Source of the DNA: Tritrichomonas musculus | Taxonomy: Eukaryota; Parabasalia; Tritrichomonadida; Tritrichomonadidae | Direction: 5' to 3' | Assembly: GCA_039105265.1 (NCBI GenBank) | Contig: JAPFFF010000229.1 | Location: 1 to 30,019, forward strand | Length of the DNA: 30,019 nt | Shown: piece by piece, positions 8,001 to 14,721 of the stretch | How the letters are laid out: every line of letters starts with the position of its first letter | Numbering within the stretch: the first letter of the stretch is position 1 | The notes under the pieces: model-generated | Told to the model about the DNA's origin: nothing | Database searches by the model: none | Seen by the model: only the letters and a program-made list of their open reading frames with translations | Program-made: the position numbers and the translations under genes

Positions 8001-9113
8001 GACGTCAACGCTATGATGAACAAGATTAACATTGTTATGAGAAACATTATAGTTAGAGATATTATTATTAATGAAACTATTATTAGTGAAACTATTACTA
8101 TTATTAACATTGAACATATTGGTATTCATGACTGACATGTGATTTGAAAAGTCGGTGAAGTGATTATTGCAACCGATGTTGCACGAGAATGAGACCGCCA
8201 GCGAGTTTAATACATTATATACATGGGAAACAAAAGGCGAACGTGGGAAGGAGCAAAAATTGAATGGAACCGCCGGAACCGTGCTCGGATGGACGAAGGT
8301 CTCAGGGAGGAGCACCTTCTGGCTGAGTTCTGCATCTGAAGCAGGTACTGCCGGGCGGTTTCGGTCGAGTATTGGTTGCCCATTCGAAATGATCATTTGT
8401 CCTCGGGCAACCAATACACCTTCAACTGACTTATCCTTTGCAAGGTAACTCAGAGGGGAACGGGCAGCCAGTGAAGGATCGCTCGTAATGACGAACCAAG
8501 AGGGGTTCTGACCACCCTCTGGATTCGTCGGATTATAGTGTACTCCTGACTGCAGGAGTACCTCTGTCGTCCTTTGTGTATTAGGAACTATGAGATTTCT
8601 GGCGCAATTTGGTCGGCTCGTAGAATCACTTTGATGCGCATCTGATCTAAATTCTTCGGAATCTGAAAAGTCTGGGGAAACGTTGGAATCGCTCTGTGAG
8701 GTACTCCGTATGTTGATAGGAGCAGGTCCAACCGGCGGGTGCCGCTGCTCCGTAGGATATGAAATTCGATCTGTGAGTGAGTATTGCGCGGGAAGATTAT
8801 GAGGAACATTTGGAACATATCGAGGCTGTGTATTTGATTGAGTTGTGTTCGGGGCAAACTGGTCCCCGTTTTGGTGCGTCTTTGAATTGATCTCTCTTGA
8901 ATGGCGAGATATTGGAGAAGTAGCGAGTTTGTTGTAATTTATATTGAAAGGGCTATCTACTGTACTAATTTGAGGCGAAAAACTGCGAAATTCGGGTGTT
9001 CCATTTCCATCATCATCTGAAAGATTTTCACCAAAATCATCAATTTTGGTATCAATCGAATCAGCGTCGAGTGCTAATTCGGAAAATCTAGGTTTGGTCG
9101 TGCAAAAAAGCAT
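2085..9113 (-). CDS. LINE polyprotein B: N-domain, 17x18-aa repeat, 3 C2H2 fingers, RT, RLE (2342 aa)
   Basis: The protein would bind DNA and RNA, nick its target and copy its RNA by target-primed reverse transcription. Approximate residues: 181-265, N-terminal domain shared with A and C (GVHYNP, NPSW, VARGQMIIS), family unknown; 366-671, seventeen 18-residue repeats; 842-867, 906-931 and 973-994, C2H2 fingers (CPCC...H...H, CPCSDC...H...H, CMKC...H...H); about 1430-1720, RT with CDG, KKGD...WRPITI, IDFSDAFG, GVKQGCPLSP (about 1617) and YADD (1661-1664); 2029-2045, CCHC knuckle CTRC-x7-H-x4-C; 2097-2112, RLE core RPD-x12-E; about 2215-2275, Asp/Asn-rich tail. I see no Myb helix like that of R2. 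The length is about twice the usual for R2-type proteins because of the N-terminal extension and repeat. The ATG at 9113 is the first after the junction motif and T run. From residue 1121 on it is nearly identical to C and D. Confidence 0.92.
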   Translation of the reverse strand: MLFCTTKPRFSELALDADSIDTKIDDFGENLSDDDGNGTPEFRSFSPQISTVDSPFNINYNKLATSPISRHSREINSKTHQNGDQFAPNTTQSNTQPRYVPNVPHNLPAQYSLTDRISYPTEQRHPPVGPAPINIRSTSQSDSNVSPDFSDSEEFRSDAHQSDSTSRPNCARNLIVPNTQRTTEVLLQSGVHYNPTNPEGGQNPSWFVITSDPSLAARSPLSYLAKDKSVEGVLVARGQMIISNGQPILDRNRPAVPASDAELSQKVLLPETFVHPSTVPAVPFNFCSFPRSPFVSHVYNVLNSLAVSFSCNIGCNNHFTDFSNHMSVMNTNMFNVNNSNSFTNNSFINNNISNYNVSHNNVNLVHHSVDVDNQTVESTAHVAHHSVDVDNRVVASMAHVAHHSVDVDNQIVASTAHVVHHNVDVDNQIVKSTAHVAHHSVDVDNQTVKSTALVANHSVDVDNQIVKSTAHVAHHSVDVDNQTVKSTALVANHSVDVDNQIVRSTAHVAHHAVDVDNQTVKSTAHVAHHAVDVDNQTVKSTAHVAHHAVDVDNQIVKSTAHVAHHAVDVDNQIVKSTAHVAHHAVDVDNQIVKSTAHVAHHAVDVDNQIVKSTAHVAHHAVDVDNQIVASTAHVTHHNVDVDNQTVTSTAHITHHSVGVDDRVVTSTAHIDHHQVVTKEKLFTSVIEVPKFVFEINEKVVPLFTLSGNHSLLNTFSNNNFLGSRTNSLGTQTTSNSSGTSSVVSGAEEFTDAHSHSEHSDHSDDDNHGGSDDNPSSPVGDNVSIDWIVSELAGVKTKTDMKSLIDFLQVANIDTSPFANVSDVDTPIILLMYQKDRWLGVGQFYCPCCDKTFPTCASLSFHLKSTHTTNNIPLEQAAFEYIVGRKLRWKIDSPHLPPDAFHYRTIHVCPCSDCDYLVSRANSLSSHMGSSHQDMEALKREVGVFWAMSILHAKKHRKLLVASDVYHDLHGSLCMKCKDFVGRDKATVKQHTNRSHPQANVEGHRVQAIDISISVNWLSPETDDDEIREANTDLERIKIVRSENRVTQNDERQMPVQPRADESVDLQVMEDRRRGEDSRRRRRQAGFIPANERLPEAHLHSVSSSSEEDTHTIDEHPAHPASASIVDIESCLSKAENWKSRCMKEDDDFVHLPKLWGDRLAKHRKKFEEVFNSEVKDVLNWYNEAINLSDSLEKSSRMLLCEGMISKIILILRKSIRKFVRSARRGSDKIRRPHSLETPIQMKSASKFIAGIELLHSRIHITDEDLDQPQRNVIADIKEKLVRFLSQAPLEFSQLLGSGDLDSIDGLIYDEHYDERMKFIRAKLEELEILNNSPSSLGYKKFLQKFYAEDAKRTLDWFVLNDDTPECVVPVEDFENVYGSSWSDAAALGDDPDGVYTLQRRISSNNSDELKSLILNEEAILKAVRSRSNLSAVGCDGISNGVWKVGGSVTATIIKNVLCCMLDTGLFPEVLKMNKTVMLFKKGDPDDAHSWRPITITPTIYRMLMCHISRSLQTLNSKHRFISPSQKGFMRIPAGAAEHATVVDEMIHDAARNQKSLYITTIDFSDAFGSVPHKLIKKNLTDIGFDLSFVKTIINSYRDSSTKIISNNRRSNSICFRKGVKQGCPLSPTLFNICIEPLLARLNACKEDGYHWLDSATTVQAYADDIIVFSDSEVGMKNLLSVVEHFCSYAGDMKINCKKCHAFTYIAHNGSRSVLNDNFTIAGGRIDNISIQNNTTYLGLPIACKSSQRKHHVFRRIEDMTKDVIRITSSALRFTQAVDAIKRFVIPKIDYELMANTAPTNCLSRLDELIRGRLSKMIGAAGIPAAWFYTTKNDGGLYIQKLTDRQKALTIRLYIALMESNDKSIRDMVKASDEAEIIFRDATIDLTSPFLHLKVKDNGALDAKRNRGTSNILARCVKALHDANMGLILKDDMFTLKDLNSNVTYDVNTSNVVKHIMKVMSDRYYSDLCLHKMRGHTFTTLKNSPLSNYFMKPNALMADSVVRFAIKARTNTLMTASLAAHRNPQMSNRCTRCGQIETLNHILNGCKRCKHKFTKRHDEVVKVLCKYLTEKKRVIVHCNQSVRGRSNEHITGDSASLRPDVWWWDGDQLKIAEFTIPYGMLSGDDDESTLVIRRREKLNKYQKLVDDCKNQLNCNVSLFVFIVSSLGAIPDDTINELKKVTVTTKDALKLAGRMVAAALRESMILYIDTKIKKRVNDNNEDEDKDNDNGNDYDNDVENVNVLDTDGDDDSNDLNDTSSNVTDGESADDEYNSVNILDDEEWRDLIDASADVDRSGPPSELDTTDDETDVLENPGTTPLWNQTQGADPASATEEEGVQHSSSEF
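7101..8018 (-). repeat. 54-bp in-frame tandem repeat of unit B, 17 copies
   Basis: Exactly 17 units of 54 bp (918 bp) encode 18-residue repeats with consensus AVDVDNQIVKSTAHVAHH. The outer units are the most diverged (S or N after HH, NRVVAS, STALVANH, VGVDDRVV) and the inner ones the most uniform, as expected from expansion in the middle. Most units contain a 34- to 38-nt hairpin. In the unit at 7273-7310, GCTGTTGAC plus TTGACAAT pairs with ATTGTCAA plus GTCAACAGC across a CTG loop with one bulged C. Confidence 0.95.
9057..9081 (-). other. Conserved 5' hairpin, unit B
   Basis: CGAATCAGC (9057-9065) faces GCTAATTCG (9073-9081) with one mismatch and a 7-nt loop. It corresponds in position and sequence to the perfect hairpins in units A and C, within codons 11-19. 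Confidence 0.45.
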
Positions 9114-9309
9114 ATATGAAAACTAAAAAAAAATCTCCTCCCGTGTGGTTTGTTTATTAAAAGCGGTTAGAAATGCATAAAAGCAAAAAGGAAGCGAAAG
9201 TTCGCAAAACTTTCAATCAAAAAAGCAATTTTGTAAGAAAAAAAGGTATGCTTAAACCTTTAAAGTGAGACCAACTTGAACATAAGGAGCAACAGAACAA
9301 TTAAAAAAA

Positions 9310-9348
9310 TATTCAATTAATTGAGAGGGAACGAGTATTAATTGAATA
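9310..9348 (-). other. 12-bp perfect inverted repeat in the 3' part of S units
   Basis: TATTCAATTAAT (9310-9321) and ATTAATTGAATA (9337-9348) are exact inverse complements with a 15-nt loop. Nearby are the palindrome GTCTATAGAC (9418-9427), GGATAT-AA-ATATCC (about 9452-9465) and TCAAG-CACT-CTTGA just before a GGGCCC. The feature recurs in every S unit. The clustering suggests a folded RNA in the 3' half of the unit. Confidence 0.5.
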
Positions 9349-9570
9349 ATGAACGATCAACAATTGAAAGCCATATGATCGTCGTCCGAATGGATCTCAT
9401 GGGCATCCATCCGTTGAGTCTATAGACGCATTGAGCCATAGCAACTTAAATAGGATATAAATATCCGTCAAAGTTTAATCGGCAGCCGTCAAGCACTCTT
9501 GAGGGCCCGGAAGAGATAAGAATCATCAAGTGGCCTCGTAAAAAAAATGACTCCGTAAACATTTATTTTA

Positions 9571-9683
9571 CTTCGATCTGTACAAAGGATAAATAAAATA
9601 GCATAAAAGTATAACGCTGATAAATGAGGCGATGAGAAAAATTGAATAAGGATGTAAGGAGTCTGAGAACAGCGTGATCGAAG
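9571..9683 (-). other. Conserved stem with variable loop, unit S1
   Basis: CTTCGATC (9571-9578) and GATCGAAG (9676-9683) enclose 97 nt. The counterpart encloses 118 nt in L units and 75 nt in S7. The loop sequence is not conserved between types, while the stem arms are. Confidence 0.45.
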
Positions 9684-12600
9684 GAATCTGAATAAACAAC
9701 ATGAGAGTGAGGAGAATAATAGCATAAGAGTAAAAGAATGAGATTTTGGTTAAAGAATATATCTCTGATCGAATGACAAGTATAACGTTAAGAGCTGAGA
9801 TTGATAAATTGTAATGAACTAAGGTAGTATAACTGAGTGATATATCGAGTGGTCGGACTTTGTGATATGAGTTCTAATATAATTGAAATCAGTTTTGAAA
9901 ATTTTGAGAAAAGTCGAGAAGAGTGGTATCAATCGACTCAGTAGAAGGTGCTGATCACGAATATGTAGCTAGAGTTAACCAAAACCTCGAAAATAAAAAT
10001 GAAAAAAAAATCTCCTCCCGTGTGGTTTGTTTATTAAAAGCGGTTAGAAATGCATAAAAGCAAAAAGGAAGCGAAAGTTCGCAAAACTTTCAATCAAAAA
10101 AGCAATTTTGTAAGAAAAAAAAGGTATGCTTAAACCTTTAAAGTGAGACCAACTTGAACATAAGGAGCAACAGAACAATTAAAAAAATATTCAATTAATT
10201 GAGAGGGAACGAGTATTAATTGAATAATGAACGATCAACAATTGAAAGCCATATGATCGTCGTCCGAATGGATCTCATGGGCATCCATCCGTTGAGTCTA
10301 TAGACGCATTGAGCCATAGCAACTTAAATAGGATATAAATATCCGTCAAAGTTTAATCGGCAGCCGTCAAGCACTCTTGAGGGCCCGGAAGAGATAAGAA
10401 TCATCAAGTGGCCTCGTAAAAAAAATGACTCCGTAAACATTTATTTTACTTCGATCTGTACAAAGGATAAATAAAATAGCATAAAAGTATAACGCTGATA
10501 AATGAGGCGATGAGAAAAATTGAATAAGGATGTAAGGAGTCTGAGAACAGCGTGATCGAAGGAATCTGAATAAACAACATGAGAGTGAGGAGAATAATAG
10601 CATAAGAGTAAAAGAATGAGATTTTGGTTAAAGAATATATCTCTGATCGAATGACAAGTATAACGTTAAGAGCTGAGATTGATAAATTGTAATGAACTAA
10701 GGTAGTATAACTGAGTGATATATCGAGTGGTCGGACTTTGTGATATGAGTTCTAATATAATTGAAATCAGTTTTGAAAATTTTGAGAAAAGTCGAGAAGA
10801 GTGGTATCAATCGACTCAGTAGAAGGTGCTGATCACGAATATGTAGCTAGAGTTAACCAAAACCTCGAAAATAAAAATGAAAAAAAAATCTCCTCCCGTG
10901 TGGTTTGTTTATTAAAAGCGGTTAGAAATGCATAAAAGCAAAAAGGAAGCGAAAGTTCGCAAAACTTTCAATCAAAAAAGCAATTTTGTAAGAAAAAAAA
11001 GGTATGCTTAAACCTTTAAAGTGAGACCAACTTGAACATAAGGAGCAACAGAACAATTAAAAAAATATTCAATTAATTGAGAGGGAACGAGTATTAATTG
11101 AATAATGAACGATCAACAATTGAAAGCCATATGATCGTCGTCCGAATGGATCTCATGGGCATCCATCCGTTGAGTCTATAGACGCATTGAGCCATAGCAA
11201 CTTAAATAGGATATAAATATCCGTCAAAGTTTAATCGGCAGCCGTCAAGCACTCTTGAGGGCCCGGAAGAGATAAGAATCATCAAGTGGCCTCGTAAAAA
11301 AAATGACTCCGTAAACATTTATTTTACTTCGATCTGTACAAAGGATAAATAAAATAGCATAAAAGTATAACGCTGATAAATGAGGCGATGAGAAAAATTG
11401 AATAAGGATGTAAGGAGTCTGAGAACAGCGTGATCGAAGGAATCTGAATAAACAACATGAGAGTGAGGAGAATAATAGCATAAGAGTAAAAGAATGAGAT
11501 TTTGGTTAAAGAATATATCTCTGATCGAATGACAAGTATAACGTTAAGAGCTGAGATTGATAAATTGTAATGAACTAAGGTAGTATAACTGAGTGATATA
11601 TCGAGTGGTCGGACTTTGTGATATGAGTTCTAATATAATTGAAATCAGTTTTGAAAATTTTGAGAAAAGTCGAGAAGAGTGGTATCAATCGACTCAGTAG
11701 AAGGTGCTGATCACGAATATGTAGCTAGAGTTAACCAAAACCTCGAAAATAAAAATGAAAAAAAAATCTCCTCCCGTGTGGTTTGTTTATTAAAAGCGGT
11801 TAGAAATGCATAAAAGCAAAAAGGAAGCGAAAGTTCGCAAAACTTTCAATCAAAAAAGCAATTTTGTAAGAAAAAAAAGGTATGCTTAAACCTTTAAAGT
11901 GAGACCAACTTGAACATAAGGAGCAACAGAACAATTAAAAAAATATTCAATTAATTGAGAGGGAACGAGTATTAATTGAATAATGAACGATCAACAATTG
12001 AAAGCCATATGATCGTCGTCCGAATGGATCTCATGGGCATCCATCCGTTGAGTCTATAGACGCATTGAGCCATAGCAACTTAAATAGGATATAAATATCC
12101 GTCAAAGTTTAATCGGCAGCCGTCAAGCACTCTTGAGGGCCCGGAAGAGATAAGAATCATCAAGTGGCCTCGTAAAAAAAATGACTCCGTAAACATTTAT
12201 TTTACTTCGATCTGTACAAAGGATAAATAAAATAGCATAAAAGTATAACGCTGATAAATGAGGCGATGAGAAAAATTGAATAAGGATGTAAGGAGTCTGA
12301 GAACAGCGTGATCGAAGGAATCTGAATAAACAACATGAGAGTGAGGAGAATAATAGCATAAGAGTAAAAGAATGAGATTTTGGTTAAAGAATATATCTCT
12401 GATCGAATGACAAGTATAACGTTAAGAGCTGAGATTGATAAATTGTAATGAACTAAGGTAGTATAACTGAGTGATATATCGAGTGGTCGGACTTTGTGAT
12501 ATGAGTTCTAATATAATTGAAATCAGTTTTGAAAATTTTGAGAAAAGTCGAGAAGAGTGGTATCAATCGACTCAGTAGAAGGTGCTGATCACGAATATGT

Positions 12601-13522
12601 AGCTAGAGTTAACCAAAACCTCGAAAATAAAAATGAAAAAAAAATCTCCTCCCGTGTGGTTTGTTTATTAAAAGCGGTTAGAAATGCATAAAAGCAAAAA
12701 GGAAGCGAAAGTTCGCAAAACTTTCAATCAAAAAAGCAATTTTGTAAGAAAAAAAAGGTATGCTTAAACCTTTAAAGTGAGACCAACTTGAACATAAGGA
12801 GCAACAGAACAATTAAAAAAATATTCAATTAATTGAGAGGGAACGAGTATTAATTGAATAATGAACGATCAACAATTGAAAGCCATATGATCGTCGTCCG
12901 AATGGATCTCATGGGCATCCATCCGTTGAGTCTATAGACGCATTGAGCCATAGCAACTTAAATAGGATATAAATATCCGTCAAAGTTTAATCGGCAGCCG
13001 TCAAGCACTCTTGAGGGCCCGGAAGAGATAAGAATCATCAAGTGGCCTCGTAAAAAAAATGACTCCGTAAACATTTATTTTACTTCGATCTGTACAAAGG
13101 ATAAATAAAATAGCATAAAAGTATAACGCTGATAAATGAGGCGATGAGAAAAATTGAATAAGGATGTAAGGAGTCTGAGAACAGCGTGATCGAAGGAATC
13201 TGAATAAACAACATGAGAGTGAGGAGAATAATAGCATAAGAGTAAAAGAATGAGATTTTGGTTAAAGAATATATCTCTGATCGAATGACAAGTATAACGT
13301 TAAGAGCTGAGATTGATAAATTGTAATGAACTAAGGTAGTATAACTGAGTGATATATCGAGTGGTCGGACTTTGTGATATGAGTTCTAATATAATTGAAA
13401 TCAGTTTTGAAAATTTTGAGAAAAGTCGAGAAGAGTGGTATCAATCGACTCAGTAGAAGGTGCTGATCACGAATATGTAGCTAGAGTTAACCAAAACCTC
13501 GAAAATAAAGATGAAAAAAAAT

Positions 13523-14595
13523 CTCCTCCCGTGTGGTTTAAATGTTTATTAAATGCTTTAAGAGTTTTGCGATTAAGCAATTAATAAAAAAGCTAGGCAT
13601 AAGCTTTAAGAAAAAAAAGAAAATAAAAGGAAAAAGGTAAAACTTGAAGTTAAAAGGTCCAAAAAGACTTCAAGTAATGAGTCAGACTTGGAATAAACGG
13701 TCGCCAAAAATGATCATTGAGCAACACAGATCATTCTGAGGACGGGTTGTGTTACAAACCAGCGATGGTTTCCGAGTCTGATGTAAAACAACTCGTTTAA
13801 AGAACAAAGAACTTGAAACAATGCAACAATGTAAATGATATTATCAGATTGAGATCTGAAAATGAGGAACAATGAGTAACGGATAAAACAATTGAACAAG
13901 AACTTAAATGAGAGAACGAACGGGCTCATTGAGCGCCCTTCAGTAGAGTCACGCGACATGTGTCAGGCAGCATCTTGCGGAGATCCTTTACCGTAGACGC
14001 TTGTTGACTGCTGTCTTTTGATTCTTTCATCAAGGCAGTGTGATCATTGAAATCACAAGCAGACTCACTGAAAGATGACTCCATATATAAAAATGAATAA
14101 ACTAAAAGAGTAAAAATAAGTAGCAATTTACTTCGATCTGTCCGTGAGAATCGTCTTCATACTGTATAACGCCTTGTATATTTGAGAATATTGAGAGAAA
14201 TTGTAAAATGAGAATGGAGTCACGAAAAGTAGGAAACCGAGGGAACAGAAAGGCGCGATCGAAGGAAACTGGAATAAACGAAGTGAGAAGGAAGAGTATA
14301 ATATCATTAGAGTAAGTTTTGAGAGGTATATTTGAGATTGCATATAACTTATTGAGTATGAGATATAACGTTAAGAGCTGAGATGGATAATATGAAATAA
14401 GAAACAACAGTATAATATTGTGGTAAGTCCAGTGGTCGGACTTTGTGAGGTGACCCTACATATAATTGAAATCAGTTTGGAAAATTCGGACGAAACATCG
14501 ATCTGAGGGCACCAAACGAATCAGCTCAGTGCACTGATTACGAATATCTAGTTATTGCCTGCGTAAACCTCGAAAATAAAAATGGAAAAAAAAAT
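13523..14595 (-). mobile_element. Non-autonomous unit L2 (long type, 1073 bp)
   Basis: This is the second L unit. It lies directly downstream of coding unit C on the minus strand, as L1 lies downstream of B. It has the same 5' block (near 14510-14560), the same 9-bp inverted repeat (13642-13650 with 13667-13675) and the same CTTCGATC/GATCGAAG pair (14131-14138, 14257-14264). The shared order (coding unit, then L) at two places suggests that a composite block was duplicated together, or that L inserts preferentially at this junction. Confidence 0.75.
13926..14126 (-). CDS. Possible small protein of L unit, second copy (66 aa)
   Basis: The translation is identical to that in L1, and the DNA from about 13918 to 14175 shows no difference to L1 by eye. 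The flanks of the same two units differ by several substitutions and indels. The inner ATG gives the 52-residue form. No family is recognised. The block may be kept as RNA rather than protein. Confidence 0.3.
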   Translation of the reverse strand: MLLIFTLLVYSFLYMESSFSESACDFNDHTALMKESKDSSQQASTVKDLRKMLPDTCRVTLLKGAQ

Positions 14596-14721
14596 CTCCT
14601 CCCGTGTGGTAAATTCGTTTATTAATCATTAGAGTAAGTATAAAATACTAATAAACGAGAGTGATGATTCACTCACAATAAAATAAAAGGGGCGGGCCCC
14701 AATAAAAAAAAAAAAATCTGC
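14596..14721 (-). promoter_or_regulatory. 3' UTR of unit C with hairpins and polyadenylation signal
   Basis: The order is the same as in B: GC hairpin (14689-14700), GAGTGA/TCACTC hairpin (14659-14664, 14669-14674), and the 9-bp CGTTTATTA/TAATAAACG stem (14616-14624, 14649-14657). AATAAAC (14617-14623) and the junction motif follow. It is nearly unchanged relative to B and D. Confidence 0.6.

Larger units (their letters stand above)
1960..9134 (-). mobile_element. RLE-type LINE, coding unit B (complete, 7.2 kb)
   Basis: This is a full unit from T run to junction motif: a very short 5' leader, one ORF of 2342 codons and a 125-bp 3' region. It has no terminal long repeats and no poly(A) tail on its coding strand. 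That fits LINEs of the R2/NeSL/CRE group, which encode one protein with zinc fingers, RT and a C-terminal restriction-like endonuclease. It lies between L1 and the five-copy S array in the same orientation. The intact reading frame suggests recent activity. Confidence 0.88.
9135..13522 (-). repeat. Five tandem S units (non-autonomous, 878 bp period)
   Basis: The units are 9135-10011, 10012-10889, 10890-11767, 11768-12645 and 12646-13522. By eye they are identical. The exceptions are one base in an A run near 9240 in the left copy and the last bases of the right copy (aaagatg instead of aaaaatg). Each has the T run and ORF-start-like 5' block (9926-9978 in S1: tggtatcaatcgactcag, gctgat, cgaatatgtagctaga) and the shared 3' end, but no RT and no convincing coding region. 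Such identity points to very recent unequal exchange or rolling amplification. Collapse or over-expansion in the assembly could also alter the copy number. Confidence 0.85.

Noticed and set aside
7101-8018. CRISPR-like array
   Set aside because: Units are contiguous without spacers, the frame is coding, and the source is eukaryotic.
9489-9725. 78-codon hydrophobic ORF in each S unit
   Set aside because: Copies are identical only because the whole units are identical. In S7 the frame changes completely, and the composition is that of AT-rich non-coding DNA.
9990-10011. Poly(A) tail implying that the elements lie on the plus strand
   Set aside because: The A run on the plus strand sits at the 5' end of the minus-strand ORFs. 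All RT and endonuclease motifs read on the minus strand, so it is a 5' T run rather than a tail.
9135-13522. LTRs of an LTR retrotransposon
   Set aside because: Repeats are not paired around an integrase-RNase H gene; the RT is LINE-type with an RLE, and the S units occur in varying number on one side only.
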